From Pantoea brenneri (lineage in GTDB: Bacteria > Pseudomonadota > Gammaproteobacteria > Enterobacterales > Enterobacteriaceae): DNA of 64,000 nucleotides. Below the pieces are notes generated by a model. It did no database searches and was not told where the DNA came from. It saw nothing but the letters and a program-made list of their open reading frames with translations. A program made the position numbers and the translations under genes. The stretch covers positions 1 to 64,000 of the forward strand of contig MIEI01000007.1 of assembly GCA_002095305.1 (NCBI GenBank), written 5' to 3'. Shown here in pieces: positions 54,293 through 64,000 of this stretch (positions within the stretch are counted from its first letter, which is position 1; the number at the start of each line of letters is the position of its first letter).

Positions 54293-55528
54293 ATGAGCAC
54301 CCGACATCCTGTTATGAAAAAGAGCCTGATTGTGCTGGTGGTGATTGCCGCGGCCGTCGGCGGATATTACTGGTGGCAGCACGCTGCTGAGCCGCAGACC
54401 GACCAGCAGAGTGGCGCACGCACGCCGCGCGGCAAAGGCGGCGCTGACGGCGCCCGTCGTCCTCTCGCCCCGGTTCAGGCCGCCAGCGCCACCAGCCAGA
54501 GCGTCCCGCAGTACCTGAGCGGATTAGGCACCGTCACCGCCGCCAATACCGCGACGGTGCGCAGCCGGGTTAACGGCGATCTGGTGGCGATACACTTTAC
54601 CGAAGGCCAGCAGGTTAAGGCCGGCGATTTGCTGGCAGAAGTCGATCCGCGTCCGTATCAGGTGGCGTTAACTCAGGCCGAGGGTCAGCTGGCAAAAGAT
54701 CAGGCCACGCTGGCGAACGCCCGCCGCGACCTGGCGCGTTTCGAAAAGCTGGCGAAAAGTTCGCTGGTGTCACAGCAGGAGCTGGATACGCAGCGCTCGC
54801 TGGTCAGCGAAACCCTCGGCACCCTGAAAGCGGACCAGGGCAGCGTCGCCAGCGCCCAGCTTAATCTGACCTACAGCCGGATTACTGCGCCGATCGACGG
54901 CCGGGTCGGTCTGAAGCAGGTGGACGTCGGCAACTACGTTACCAGCGGCGACACCACCGGCATTGTGGTGATCACCCAGACCCAGCCGATTGACGTGGTG
55001 TTCACCCTCGCCGAAAACAACATCAGCCAGATTCTGAAGGCGCAGAAAAGCGGTGAGCCGCTGCCGGTCGAAGCCTGGGATCGCAGCAATCAGGCGCTGA
55101 TTGCCAGCGGTAAACTGCTGAGCCTCGATAACCAGATTGATGTCACCACCGGCACCATTAAGATCAAAGCGCGCTTCGATAATCAGGACGGTGCGCTGTT
55201 CCCCAATCAGTTCGTTAACGTCCGGCTGAAGGTCAATACCCTGCAGGATGCGATTGTTATTCCGGCCGCCGCGCTGCAGATGGGCAATGAAGGCCACTTC
55301 GTCTGGGTGGTCAACAGCGATAATAAAGTCAGCAAGAAAAGCGTGATTGCCGGCCTGCAGGATAGCCAGAAAGTGGTGATCAGCGCCGGGCTGGAAGCGG
55401 GCGAACGGGTGGTGACCGATGGTCTGGATCGCCTGACCGAAGGCGCGAAAGTTGAGATTGTCGCGGCGCAAAGTACCGCACCGCGCAGTAGCCGTGCGGC
55501 GCTGCCGTCGAAGGGAGAGCGTGAGTAA
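54293..55528 (+). CDS. mdtA: Multidrug efflux membrane-fusion protein
   Basis: The protein has 411 residues. An N-terminal membrane/signal helix ([18 protein letters not shown]) is followed by the lipoyl and hairpin region ([34 protein letters not shown]) and beta-barrel and membrane-proximal domains. It links the MdtB/MdtC pump to TolC. It is the first gene of mdtABCD-baeS; a 240-bp gap upstream, shared with the divergent aldo-keto reductase gene, must contain its promoter. I saw no convincing BaeR box there. An ATG at 54314 is an alternative start. Confidence 0.94.
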   Translation: MSTRHPVMKKSLIVLVVIAAAVGGYYWWQHAAEPQTDQQSGARTPRGKGGADGARRPLAPVQAASATSQSVPQYLSGLGTVTAANTATVRSRVNGDLVAIHFTEGQQVKAGDLLAEVDPRPYQVALTQAEGQLAKDQATLANARRDLARFEKLAKSSLVSQQELDTQRSLVSETLGTLKADQGSVASAQLNLTYSRITAPIDGRVGLKQVDVGNYVTSGDTTGIVVITQTQPIDVVFTLAENNISQILKAQKSGEPLPVEAWDRSNQALIASGKLLSLDNQIDVTTGTIKIKARFDNQDGALFPNQFVNVRLKVNTLQDAIVIPAAALQMGNEGHFVWVVNSDNKVSKKSVIAGLQDSQKVVISAGLEAGERVVTDGLDRLTEGAKVEIVAAQSTAPRSSRAALPSKGERE

Positions 55529-58500
55529 TGCAGGTAATGCCTCCCGATCACAGCGGTGGACCGTCGCGCCAGTTTATTCTGCGTCCGGTAGCCACCACGC
55601 TGTTGATGATTGCCATTCTGCTGGCAGGCGTGCTGGGCTATCGCTTCCTGCCGGTTTCGGCGCTGCCCGAAGTTGATTATCCGACCATTCAGGTGGTTAC
55701 CCTCTATCCGGGTGCCAGTCCGGATGTGGTCACCTCATCCATTACCGCGCCGCTGGAGCGTCAGTTCGGCCAGATGTCGGGCCTGAAGCAGATGGCGTCG
55801 CAGAGTTCGGGCGGCGCATCGGTGGTGACGCTGCAGTTCCAGCTCAGCCTGCCGCTCGACGTGGCGGAACAGGAAGTGCAGGCGGCGATTAACTCCGCCA
55901 CCAACCTGCTGCCCAACGATCTGCCCAATCCGCCGGTCTACAGCAAAGTGAACCCGGCCGATCCGCCGATCATGACGCTGGCCGTTACCACCCGCAGCAT
56001 GCCGCTGACCCAGGTTCAGGACATGGTGGAAACCCGGGTGGCGCAGAAAATTTCTCAGGTCAGCGGCGTCGGGCTGGTGACCTTGTCCGGCGGTCAGCGT
56101 CCGGCGGTGCGGGTCAAAATGAATGCCCAGGCGCTGGCGGCGCTTGGCCTGACCAGCGAGACGGTGCGTACCGCCATCAGCGACGCCAACGTCAATTCGG
56201 CTAAAGGCAGCCTGGATGGGCCGACGCGCTCGATTACCCTGTCGGCCAACGACCAGATGAAATCGGCGGAAGATTACCGTCAGCTGATCATCAGCTACAA
56301 CAACGGTGCGCCAGTGCGGTTGGGTGACGTCGCCACCATTGAGCAAGGCGCAGAGAACAGCTGGCTGGGTGCCTGGGCCAACCGCGACGCCGCGATTGTG
56401 CTCAACGTGCAGCGTCAGCCGGGTGCCAACATCATTGCTACCGCCGACAATATCCGCGCCATGCTGCCCGCGCTGACGGCGGCGTTGCCAAAATCGGTCG
56501 AGGTCAAACTGCTGACCGACCGCACCACCAATATCCGCGCCTCGGTCAGCGATACCCAGTATGAGCTGATACTGGCGATGGCGCTGGTGGTGATGATCAT
56601 CTACCTGTTCCTGCGCAATGTGCCCGCCACGCTGATCCCGGCGGTTGCGGTGCCGCTGTCGCTGATCGGCACCTTTGCGGCGATGTATTTTCTCGGCTTT
56701 TCGATCAACAACCTGACCTTAATGGCGCTAACCATCGCCACCGGGTTTGTGGTCGATGACGCGATTGTGGTGATTGAGAACATCTCCCGCTACATCGAAA
56801 AAGGGGAAAAACCGTTAACCGCGGCGCTGAAAGGCGCAGGCGAAATCGGTTTTACCATCATCTCGCTGACCTTCTCACTGATTGCAGTGCTGATCCCGCT
56901 GCTGTTTATGGGCGATGTCATTGGCCGCCTGTTCCGCGAGTTTGCGGTGACGCTGGCGGTGGCGATTCTGATCTCGGCAGTGGTCTCGCTGACCCTGACG
57001 CCGATGATGTGCGCCCGGATGCTGAGCGCCGGGTCGCTGCGTAAGCAGAACCGTTTCTCACGCGCCAGCGAAGCGATGTTTGAGCGCATCATTGCCGTCT
57101 ACGGTCGCGGGTTACGCCGGGTGCTTAATCATCGGTGGCTGACCTTATCGGTCGCGCTCGGTACCCTGGTGCTGACCGTCCTGCTGTGGATGATGATCCC
57201 GAAAGGCTTTTTCCCGCAGCAGGACAACAGCATTATTCAGGGCACGCTGCAGGCGCCGCAGTCCGTCTCATACGCCAGCATGGCCGAGCGTACCCGCGAT
57301 GTGGCTTCAATCATCATGAAAGATCCAGCGGTGCAGAGCATGACCTCATTTGTCGGGGTGGACGGCACTAATGCCGCGCTGAACAGTGCCCGGCTGCAAA
57401 TCAACCTCAAGCCGCTCGACCAGCGTGAAGATCGGATCCCGGTGATTCAGCAACGGCTGCAACAGCAGGTGAGCCAGATTCCGGGCGTGCAGCTGTGGCT
57501 GCAGGCGGTACAGGATCTCACCATTGATACCCAGGCGAGCCGCACGCCCTATCAGTTTACGCTGCAATCGGGTTCGCTGGCTTCACTCACCACCTGGGTG
57601 CCGGCGCTGCTGGCCGAGCTGAATACCCTACCGCAACTGCGGGATGTCAGCAGCGACTGGCAGGATCAGGGACTGGAAGCCTATATCAATGTCGATCGTG
57701 CCAGCGCCAGCCGGCTGGGTATCAGTATGGCGGACGTGGATAACGCGCTGTATAACGCCTTTGGTCAGCGCCTGATCTCTACCATTTATACCCAGGCTAA
57801 TCAGTATCGTGTGGTGCTGGAGCAGGACAACCGCGCCATGCCGGGCCTGCAAAGCCTGGAGAGCATTCGTCTGGCCAGCAGCGACGGCGGCAATGTGCCG
57901 CTGAGCACCTTTGCCCGTATTGAACAGCGTCATACGCCGCTCAGTATCAACCATCTCGATCAGTTCCCGTCGGCGACCTTCTCGTTCAACGTGGCTGACG
58001 GCTATTCGCTGGAAGATGCGGTCAAAGCGGTATCGCAGGCAGAAGCGCAGCTCGGTATGCCCGCCGAAATGATGACCCAGTTCCAGGGCAGCACGCTGGC
58101 GTTTGAAGCGGCGCTGAGCAGCACCGTCTGGCTGATTGTGGCGGCGATTGTAGCGATGTATATCGTGCTCGGGGTGCTGTATGAGAGCTTTATCCATCCA
58201 ATCACTATTTTGTCGACGCTGCCTACCGCGGGCGTCGGGGCGCTGCTGGCGCTGATGCTCAGCGGCAACGAGCTGGATATTGTGGCGATCATCGGCATCA
58301 TTCTGCTGATCGGTATCGTGAAAAAGAACGCCATCATGATGATCGACTTCGCGCTGGCGGCTGAGCGTGAACAGGGGATGCAGCCTTACGATGCTATCTA
58401 TCAGGCCTGCCTGTTGCGTTTCCGGCCGATTCTGATGACCACGCTGGCGGCGCTGCTCGGCGCGTTACCGTTGATGCTCAGCACCGGGGTCGGCGCGGAA

Positions 58501-58650
58501 CTGCGTCACCCGCTGGGGATTGCGATGGTCGGCGGTCTGATTGTCAGTCAGGTGCTGACGCTGTTCACCACGCCGGTGATCTACCTGCTGTTTGATCAGC
58601 TGGCGCACGCCACCCGCCGTCGCCTCGGCCGCACGGAGGCCGCAGAGTGA
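55528..58650 (+). CDS. mdtB: RND multidrug efflux transporter subunit MdtB
   Basis: The protein has 1040 residues in the RND fold: twelve membrane helices and two large periplasmic loops. The proton-relay Asp pair is in [14 protein letters not shown], with a second RND block [18 protein letters not shown]. It forms a mixed trimer with MdtC for export of bile salts, novobiocin and similar compounds in E. coli. Its ATG overlaps the last base of the mdtA stop, indicating coupled translation. Confidence 0.95.
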   Translation: MQVMPPDHSGGPSRQFILRPVATTLLMIAILLAGVLGYRFLPVSALPEVDYPTIQVVTLYPGASPDVVTSSITAPLERQFGQMSGLKQMASQSSGGASVVTLQFQLSLPLDVAEQEVQAAINSATNLLPNDLPNPPVYSKVNPADPPIMTLAVTTRSMPLTQVQDMVETRVAQKISQVSGVGLVTLSGGQRPAVRVKMNAQALAALGLTSETVRTAISDANVNSAKGSLDGPTRSITLSANDQMKSAEDYRQLIISYNNGAPVRLGDVATIEQGAENSWLGAWANRDAAIVLNVQRQPGANIIATADNIRAMLPALTAALPKSVEVKLLTDRTTNIRASVSDTQYELILAMALVVMIIYLFLRNVPATLIPAVAVPLSLIGTFAAMYFLGFSINNLTLMALTIATGFVVDDAIVVIENISRYIEKGEKPLTAALKGAGEIGFTIISLTFSLIAVLIPLLFMGDVIGRLFREFAVTLAVAILISAVVSLTLTPMMCARMLSAGSLRKQNRFSRASEAMFERIIAVYGRGLRRVLNHRWLTLSVALGTLVLTVLLWMMIPKGFFPQQDNSIIQGTLQAPQSVSYASMAERTRDVASIIMKDPAVQSMTSFVGVDGTNAALNSARLQINLKPLDQREDRIPVIQQRLQQQVSQIPGVQLWLQAVQDLTIDTQASRTPYQFTLQSGSLASLTTWVPALLAELNTLPQLRDVSSDWQDQGLEAYINVDRASASRLGISMADVDNALYNAFGQRLISTIYTQANQYRVVLEQDNRAMPGLQSLESIRLASSDGGNVPLSTFARIEQRHTPLSINHLDQFPSATFSFNVADGYSLEDAVKAVSQAEAQLGMPAEMMTQFQGSTLAFEAALSSTVWLIVAAIVAMYIVLGVLYESFIHPITILSTLPTAGVGALLALMLSGNELDIVAIIGIILLIGIVKKNAIMMIDFALAAEREQGMQPYDAIYQACLLRFRPILMTTLAALLGALPLMLSTGVGAELRHPLGIAMVGGLIVSQVLTLFTTPVIYLLFDQLAHATRRRLGRTEAAE

Positions 58651-61600
58651 AGTTTTTTGCCCTGTTTATTCATCGGCCGGTCGCCACAACCCTGCTGACG
58701 CTGGCAATTGCGCTGGCCGGCATCCTCGGTTTTCGCCTGCTGCCGGTGGCACCGCTGCCGCAGGTCGATTTTCCGGTGATCGTGATTTCGGCCTCGCTGC
58801 CGGGTGCCGCGCCGGAGATTATGGCGTCGTCGGTCGCCACGCCACTCGAGCGCTCGCTGGGCCGCATCGCCGGCGTCAGTGAAATGACCTCAACCAGTTC
58901 ACTCGGCAGCACCCGCATCATTCTGGTGTTTGATTTTGATCGTGACATCAACGGAGCCGCGCGCGATGTTCAGGCCGCGATTAACGCGGCGCAAAGCCTG
59001 CTGCCTACCGGGATGCCGTCGCGCCCGACGTATCGCAAAGTGAACCCTTCAGATGCGCCGATTATGATCATGACGCTGACCTCGGACAGCTACAATCCGG
59101 GTCAGCTGTATGACTACGCCTCAACGCAGCTGGCGCAGAAACTGTCACAGATTGAGGGCGTCGGCGACGTCACCGTAGGCGGCAGCTCGCTGCCTGCGGT
59201 CCGCGTGGCACTGAATCCACAGGCGCTGTTTAATCAGGGCGTGTCGCTGGATGCGGTGCGCACCGCCATTTCCAACGCCAATCAGCGACGGCCGCAGGGC
59301 GCACTGGATGATTCGCAGCAGCGCTGGCAGTTGCGTACCAATGATGCGCTACAGACCGCCACTGAGTATCAGCCGCTGATAGTGCATTACAACAACGGCG
59401 CGGCGGTCAGGCTGTCGGACGTGGCGACAGTCGAAGACTCGGTTCAGGACGTGCGTAATGCCGGGATGTCACGCGGTAAACCGGCGGTGCTGCTGCTGAT
59501 CCGCAAAACGCCTGAAGCTAACGTCATCGATACGGTGGACCGTATCCGCGCCGAAATGCCGCTGCTGCATGAGGTGATCCCGGCCGCCATCGACCTGCAG
59601 ATCGCTCAGGATCGCTCACCCACCATTCGTGCCTCGCTGCATGAAGTGGAGCAATCGCTGGTGATCGCCGTGGCGCTGGTGATTCTGGTGGTGTTTGTTT
59701 TCCTGCGCTCGGGTCGCGCCACGCTGATCCCGGCGGTGGCGGTGCCGGTTTCACTGATTGGCACCTTCGCCGCGATGTACCTGTGCGGCTTTAGTCTCAA
59801 CAACCTGTCGCTAATGGCGCTGACCATCGCCACCGGCTTTGTGGTCGATGATGCGATTGTGGTGCTGGAGAACATCGCCCGCCACGTCGAGGCGGGCATG
59901 AAGCCGTTGCCCGCAGCGCTGAAAGGGGTACGTGAAGTCGGCTTTACCGTACTGTCGATGAGTCTGTCACTGATCGCGGTCTTCCTGCCGCTGCTGATGA
60001 TCGGCGGGCTGATTGGCCGCTTCTTCTCCGAGTTTGCCATCACCCTGTCGGTGGCGATTGTGATCTCGCTGTTTATCTCAGTAACCCTGACGCCGATGAT
60101 GTGTGCATATCTGCTGAAACCGTCGGCACCCGGCAGCCAGCCCCGTCGGCATGGATCGGGCCGGCTGCTGCTGGCGATTCAGCAGGGCTATGGCCGCTCG
60201 CTCAATGTGGTGCTGAACCATGCCCGCTGGGTGCTGCTGCTGTTTTTCGCCACCATCGCCCTCACCGTCTGGCTGTTTATCAGCATCCCGAAAACCTTTA
60301 TGCCGGAGCAGGACACCGGCCGGCTCTCCGGTTTTATCTCGGCCGACCAGAGCATTTCGTTCCAGGCGATGCGCAGTAAGCTGCAGGATTTTATGGAGAT
60401 CGTCGGTGCCGATCCGGCGGTAGAGAGCGTGGTCGGCTTTACCGGTGGGATGCGCACCAACAGCGGCTCGATGTTTATCTCGCTGAAACCGCTGTCAGAG
60501 CGCAAAGAGAACGCGCAGGCGGTCATCGCCCGGCTGCGGGTTAAACTGGCAAAAGAGCCGGGTGCTAACCTCTACCTGAATGCGGTGCAGGATCTGCGGG
60601 TCGGCGGCCGTGAATCGAATGCCGGTTATCAGTACTCGCTGCTGTCGGACAATCTCGACGACCTGCGCAGCTGGGAGCCGAAAATCCGTCAGGCGTTCGC
60701 CGCCCTGCCGCAGCTGGCGGACGTCAACTCCGATCAGCAGGATAAAGGCAGCGAAATGGCCCTGACCTACGATCGTGAAAGTATGGCGCGACTCGGTATT
60801 AACGTCGCTGAAGCGAATGCCTTGCTGAATAACGCCTTTGGTCAGCGCCAGATCTCTACTATTTATCAACCGCTTAACCAGTACAAGGTGGTGATGGAGG
60901 TCGATCCACGCTATACCCAGGATATCAGCGCCCTGTCGCAGATGTTTGTTATCAACAGCGAAGGCAAAGCAATTCCACTGTCGTGGTTTGCGCACTGGCA
61001 GCCCGCCAACGCCCCGCTGTCGGTCAATCATGAAGGGCTTTCTGCCGCCTCGACCATCTCGTTTAACCTGCCGGAAGGCGTGTCGCTGTCGCAGGCATCC
61101 GAGGCAATTGAGCGCACCATGACCTCGCTCGGGGTGCCTTCCAGCGTACGCGGCAGTTTTGCCGGTACAGCGCAGGTATTCCAGCAGTCGCAGAGCAGCC
61201 AGCTGTGGCTGATGCTGGCGGCCATTGGCGCGGTCTATATCGTGCTGGGGATGCTGTATGAGAGCTATGTCCATCCGCTCACCATTCTGTCGACGCTGCC
61301 GTCGGCCGGGGTTGGCGCACTGCTGGCGCTGGAATTGTTCGATACGCCGTTCAGCCTGATTGCGCTGATCGGAATTCTGCTGCTGATCGGCATCGTGAAA
61401 AAGAACGCTATCATGATGGTAGATTTTGCCCTTGAGGCACAACGCAACGGCCAGCTCAGCGCGCGCGAGGCGATTTTTCAGGCCTGCCTGCTGCGCTTCC
61501 GGCCGATTCTGATGACCACGCTGGCGGCGCTGTTTGGCGCGCTGCCGCTGGTGCTGACCAGCGGTGACGGCGCGGAACTGCGACAGCCGCTCGGCATTAC

Positions 61601-61721
61601 CATCGCCGGCGGTCTGGTGATGAGCCAGTTGCTGACGCTCTACACCACGCCGGTGGTCTACCTGATGATGGATAAACTACGGCGTAAAAAGCGTCCGCTG
61701 GCGCTGGCGCAACAGCAATAA
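58647..61721 (+). CDS. mdtC: RND multidrug efflux transporter subunit MdtC
   Basis: The protein has 1024 residues of the same RND fold as MdtB and clearly its paralogue. The Asp pair is present ([14 protein letters not shown]). It overlaps mdtB by 4 nt (ATGA), matching the MdtB2C stoichiometry known in E. coli, where both are needed. N-terminus [19 protein letters not shown] is the first membrane helix. Confidence 0.95.
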   Translation: MKFFALFIHRPVATTLLTLAIALAGILGFRLLPVAPLPQVDFPVIVISASLPGAAPEIMASSVATPLERSLGRIAGVSEMTSTSSLGSTRIILVFDFDRDINGAARDVQAAINAAQSLLPTGMPSRPTYRKVNPSDAPIMIMTLTSDSYNPGQLYDYASTQLAQKLSQIEGVGDVTVGGSSLPAVRVALNPQALFNQGVSLDAVRTAISNANQRRPQGALDDSQQRWQLRTNDALQTATEYQPLIVHYNNGAAVRLSDVATVEDSVQDVRNAGMSRGKPAVLLLIRKTPEANVIDTVDRIRAEMPLLHEVIPAAIDLQIAQDRSPTIRASLHEVEQSLVIAVALVILVVFVFLRSGRATLIPAVAVPVSLIGTFAAMYLCGFSLNNLSLMALTIATGFVVDDAIVVLENIARHVEAGMKPLPAALKGVREVGFTVLSMSLSLIAVFLPLLMIGGLIGRFFSEFAITLSVAIVISLFISVTLTPMMCAYLLKPSAPGSQPRRHGSGRLLLAIQQGYGRSLNVVLNHARWVLLLFFATIALTVWLFISIPKTFMPEQDTGRLSGFISADQSISFQAMRSKLQDFMEIVGADPAVESVVGFTGGMRTNSGSMFISLKPLSERKENAQAVIARLRVKLAKEPGANLYLNAVQDLRVGGRESNAGYQYSLLSDNLDDLRSWEPKIRQAFAALPQLADVNSDQQDKGSEMALTYDRESMARLGINVAEANALLNNAFGQRQISTIYQPLNQYKVVMEVDPRYTQDISALSQMFVINSEGKAIPLSWFAHWQPANAPLSVNHEGLSAASTISFNLPEGVSLSQASEAIERTMTSLGVPSSVRGSFAGTAQVFQQSQSSQLWLMLAAIGAVYIVLGMLYESYVHPLTILSTLPSAGVGALLALELFDTPFSLIALIGILLLIGIVKKNAIMMVDFALEAQRNGQLSAREAIFQACLLRFRPILMTTLAALFGALPLVLTSGDGAELRQPLGITIAGGLVMSQLLTLYTTPVVYLMMDKLRRKKRPLALAQQQ

Positions 61722-61729
61722 CGGGGTGT

Positions 61730-61747
61730 GCGACGCCGCAGCGTCGC
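61730..61747 (+). other. GC-rich hairpin between mdtC and mdtD
   Basis: A perfect 7-bp stem GCGACGC/GCGTCGC with loop CGCA lies in the only non-overlapping gap (64 bp) of the mdtABCD-baeS operon. No T-run follows. It may set relative expression of mdtD-baeS or be a relic of a repeat; a related GCGACGCG string recurs at 61764-61771. Confidence 0.4.
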
Positions 61748-61785
61748 GCGAGGTGAAGAACGAAGCGACGCGATTTCGGGACTGA

Positions 61786-63195
61786 ATGATGAGTACACAG
61801 AGCGCAAACGTCCGCTGGCAATTATGGATAGTCGCCATCGGCTTCTTTATGCAGACGCTGGATACCACCATTGTCAACACCGCTATACCGGCGATGGCGC
61901 ACGATTTAGGCGTCAGTCCGCTGCATATGCACTCGGTGATTGTCTATTACGTGCTGACGGTGGCGGTCATGCTGCCGGTCAGCGGCTGGCTGGCAGATCG
62001 CTTCGGCGTGCGTAACATCTTCTTTAGCGCGATTGTGTTGTTCAGCCTCGGATCGCTGCTGTGCGCGCTCTCTACCACCCTCGACCAGCTGGTGCTGTCG
62101 CGGGTAGTGCAGGGCATTGGCGGCGCGATGATGGTGCCGGTCGGTCGCCTGACGGTGATGAAAATCGTGCCGCGCGAGCAGTACATGTCGGCGATGACCT
62201 TTGTCACGCTGCCGGGGCAGATCGGGCCGCTGCTGGGTCCGGCGCTGGGCGGCGTGCTGGTGGAGTACGCCAGCTGGCACTGGATTTTCCTGATCAATAT
62301 TCCGGTCGGCATTGCCGGTGCCGTCGCGACCCTGATGCTGATGCCTGACTACGCGATGCAGACCCGACGATTCGACTTCACCGGCTTTATCCTGCTGGCG
62401 GCTGGCATGGCGACCTTAACCCTGGCGCTGGATGGTCAGCGCAGCAGTGGCGGTTCACCGTTGCTGCTCGGGGCGATGATCCTGATCGGCATGTTCTCGC
62501 TGCTGTTCTATCTGATGCATGCGCGCAGCAATGACAATGCGCTGTTCAGCCTGAAGCTGTTTGATAACCGCATCTATTCGATTGGCCTGCTCGGCAGCTT
62601 TACCGGCCGCATCGGCAGCGGCATGCTGCCGTTTATGACGCCGATTTTCCTGCAGGTCGGCATGGGCTACAGTCCGTTTCACGCCGGGCTGATGATGATC
62701 CCGATGGTGCTCGGCAACATGGGGATGAAGCGCATTGTGGTGCGCATCGTTAACCTGTTTGGCTATCGCAACGTGCTGGTGGTTTCGACCATTGCACTGG
62801 CGCTGGTGGTGCTGCTGTTCCCGCTGGTGGCGATCATGGGCTGGGTCTGGCTGCTGCCGCTGGTGCTGTTTCTGCAGGGGATGGTCAACGCCATTCGCTT
62901 CTCCTCAATGAATACCCTGACGCTGAAAGAGTTGCCCGATGAACTCGCCTCCAGCGGCAATAGCCTGCTGTCGATGATTATGCAGCTGTCGATGAGTATC
63001 GGCGTGACGCTGGCGGGCTTACTGCTGGGTGCGTTTGCCCAGGATGCCGCCAGCGACAGCAGTGCGGAACACCAGATGTTTATTTATGCCTATCTGTGCA
63101 TGTCGCTGATCATTATCCTGCCCGCGCTGGTGTTCTGGCGTGTTCCGCAGCAGGTAAGTAAAAACGTCGACTTACGACGCCGGAGAAAGTCATGA
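61786..63195 (+). CDS. mdtD: MFS transporter MdtD (DHA2 type)
   Basis: The protein has 469 residues with about 14 membrane helices. Family motifs are [18 protein letters not shown] in helix 1, the motif A loop [14 protein letters not shown], and [27 protein letters not shown] in the middle. It is a proton-driven major-facilitator exporter. Its part in drug resistance in E. coli is weak or absent, and an iron-citrate export role has been suggested. It overlaps baeS by 4 nt. Two consecutive ATGs can serve as start. Confidence 0.93.
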   Translation: MMSTQSANVRWQLWIVAIGFFMQTLDTTIVNTAIPAMAHDLGVSPLHMHSVIVYYVLTVAVMLPVSGWLADRFGVRNIFFSAIVLFSLGSLLCALSTTLDQLVLSRVVQGIGGAMMVPVGRLTVMKIVPREQYMSAMTFVTLPGQIGPLLGPALGGVLVEYASWHWIFLINIPVGIAGAVATLMLMPDYAMQTRRFDFTGFILLAAGMATLTLALDGQRSSGGSPLLLGAMILIGMFSLLFYLMHARSNDNALFSLKLFDNRIYSIGLLGSFTGRIGSGMLPFMTPIFLQVGMGYSPFHAGLMMIPMVLGNMGMKRIVVRIVNLFGYRNVLVVSTIALALVVLLFPLVAIMGWVWLLPLVLFLQGMVNAIRFSSMNTLTLKELPDELASSGNSLLSMIMQLSMSIGVTLAGLLLGAFAQDAASDSSAEHQMFIYAYLCMSLIIILPALVFWRVPQQVSKNVDLRRRRKS

Positions 63196-64000
63196 GGGTT
63201 AACCTGCGCCTTGGCATTGGCGCCAAACTGTTTATGGCGATCTTCTCGACCTGCATGCTGGTATTGATCACCATGCACTGGGGCGTCCGTCTGAGCTTCG
63301 AGCACGGCTTTGTTGACTATATTAAACGCGGCAACGAGCAGCGGTTAAGCCTGCTGAGTGACGCGCTGGCCGATCAGTATCAGCAGCACGGCAACTGGGA
63401 TTTCCTGCGCCACAACGATCGGCTGGTATTCAATATTCTGCGATCGCTGGAGCAGAATCCCGACAGCAATAATCAGCTACCGCCGCACGGCTGGCGCACC
63501 CAGTTCTGGATCCTCGATCAGCAATATAAAGTGATGGTCGGCCCGCGCTCACCGGTTCCGCCCGAGGGGTCGCGGCGTAATATCACTACCAGCACCGGCA
63601 AAGTAGTTGGCTGGGTGATCGGATCGCCGCCGGAGCGGCTGACGCGCAGCACCGACATCAACTTTGATCAACAGCAGCGGCGTACCAGCTGGTATATCGT
63701 CGCGCTGTCGACGTTGCTGGCCGCGCTGGTCACCTGGCTGATGGCGCGCGGCCTGCTGGCACCGGTCAAACGGCTGGTTGACGGCACCCATCACCTGGCG
63801 GCCGGTAATTTTGCGACCCGGGTTGAGGTGGGCAGTCAGGATGAACTCGGCCAGCTGGCCGGTGACTTCAACCGTCTGGCCAGTTCGCTGGAAAAGAATG
63901 AAAGCATGCGCCGCGCGTTTATGGCGGACATCTCGCACGAGCTGCGCACCCCGCTGGCTATTCTGCGCGGCGAGCTGGAGGCGATGCAGGATGGCGTGCG
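63192..64000 (+). CDS. baeS: Sensor histidine kinase BaeS, N-terminal part (cut by window edge)
   Basis: The visible 269 codons encode a membrane helix (about 10-31), a periplasmic domain of about 125 residues, a second helix (about 158-178), a HAMP domain ([23 protein letters not shown] onward) and the phospho-acceptor helix with [13 protein letters not shown]. BaeS senses envelope stress and phosphorylates BaeR, which activates mdtABCD; placing it at the end of that operon gives feedback. The ATG overlaps the mdtD stop (ATGA). The ATPase domain lies beyond 64000. Confidence 0.94.
   Translation, partial: MRVNLRLGIGAKLFMAIFSTCMLVLITMHWGVRLSFEHGFVDYIKRGNEQRLSLLSDALADQYQQHGNWDFLRHNDRLVFNILRSLEQNPDSNNQLPPHGWRTQFWILDQQYKVMVGPRSPVPPEGSRRNITTSTGKVVGWVIGSPPERLTRSTDINFDQQQRRTSWYIVALSTLLAALVTWLMARGLLAPVKRLVDGTHHLAAGNFATRVEVGSQDELGQLAGDFNRLASSLEKNESMRRAFMADISHELRTPLAILRGELEAMQDGV

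Noticed and set aside
60495-61442. 315-residue minus-strand open frame within mdtC
   Set aside because: Antisense shadow of a well-conserved transporter gene; the mirrored frame in mdtB (57628-58197) has the same character.
1-64000. CRISPR arrays, rRNA, tRNA or complete insertion sequences
   Set aside because: No regularly spaced repeats, no RNA gene signatures and no complete transposase were seen; the only mobile-element trace is the integrase remnant.

Overview
The window is chromosomal DNA of a Gram-negative enterobacterium, most likely a member of the Erwiniaceae (Pantoea/Erwinia type). The evidence is gene order and protein similarity as I recognise it: an amylovoran/stewartan-type exopolysaccharide operon (ams/wce) ending in galF-galE beside gnd, and the enterobacterial block yegH-asmA-dcd-udk-yegE-yegD-mdtABCD-baeS. 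No genus-level marker was tested. No rRNA, tRNA, CRISPR array or complete insertion sequence is visible.

Layout. (1) 1-2000, AT-rich: a cut-off phosphoglycerol-transferase-like gene and a membrane O-acyltransferase, accessory envelope-sugar genes. (2) 2077-16160, minus strand: gnd, then an O-antigen locus of the ABC-transporter type, transcribed manC-manB-wzm-wzt-wbdD-wbdA-wbdB-wbdC. This is the arrangement of the E. coli O8/O9a polymannose loci. It makes GDP-mannose, extends a mannan on the inner face of the membrane, caps it (methyltransferase domain) and exports it through Wzm/Wzt, whose C-terminal domain would read the cap. It has its own JUMPstart/ops leader. (3) 16208-37293, minus strand: a Wzx/Wzy-type exopolysaccharide operon with its own JUMPstart/ops leader and a possible RcsAB box. 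The order is amsG-wza-wzb-wzc, a strong attenuator hairpin, then polymerase, SGNH hydrolase, acyltransferase, three glycosyltransferases, the tailspike-like amsF, pyruvyltransferase amsJ, amsK and flippase amsL, followed by galF and galE. The polymerase and amsF each carry one apparent single-base loss in a six-base homopolymer. (4) 37294-47831, core genes: yegH, asmA, dcd, udk, a PAP2 phosphatase, the diguanylate cyclase yegE and the Hsp70-like yegD. (5) 47891-49237: an OprB-type sugar porin with a good CRP site. (6) about 49440-53060, AT-rich island: a two-gene DUF262 + HEPN-nuclease module next to a degraded phage-type integrase. This is the best candidate for a poorly described (probably anti-phage) system. 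(7) 53093-64000: an aldo-keto reductase, then the mdtABCD-baeS multidrug efflux/envelope-stress operon, with baeS cut by the window edge.

The two polysaccharide loci share a nucleotide-sugar neighbourhood (galF, galE, manB, manC, gnd) and the same RfaH-type leader signal, so O-antigen and slime production are probably co-regulated at elongation while having separate promoters. Composition changes sharply inside manB and on both sides of gnd, as expected where O-antigen loci have been exchanged by recombination.
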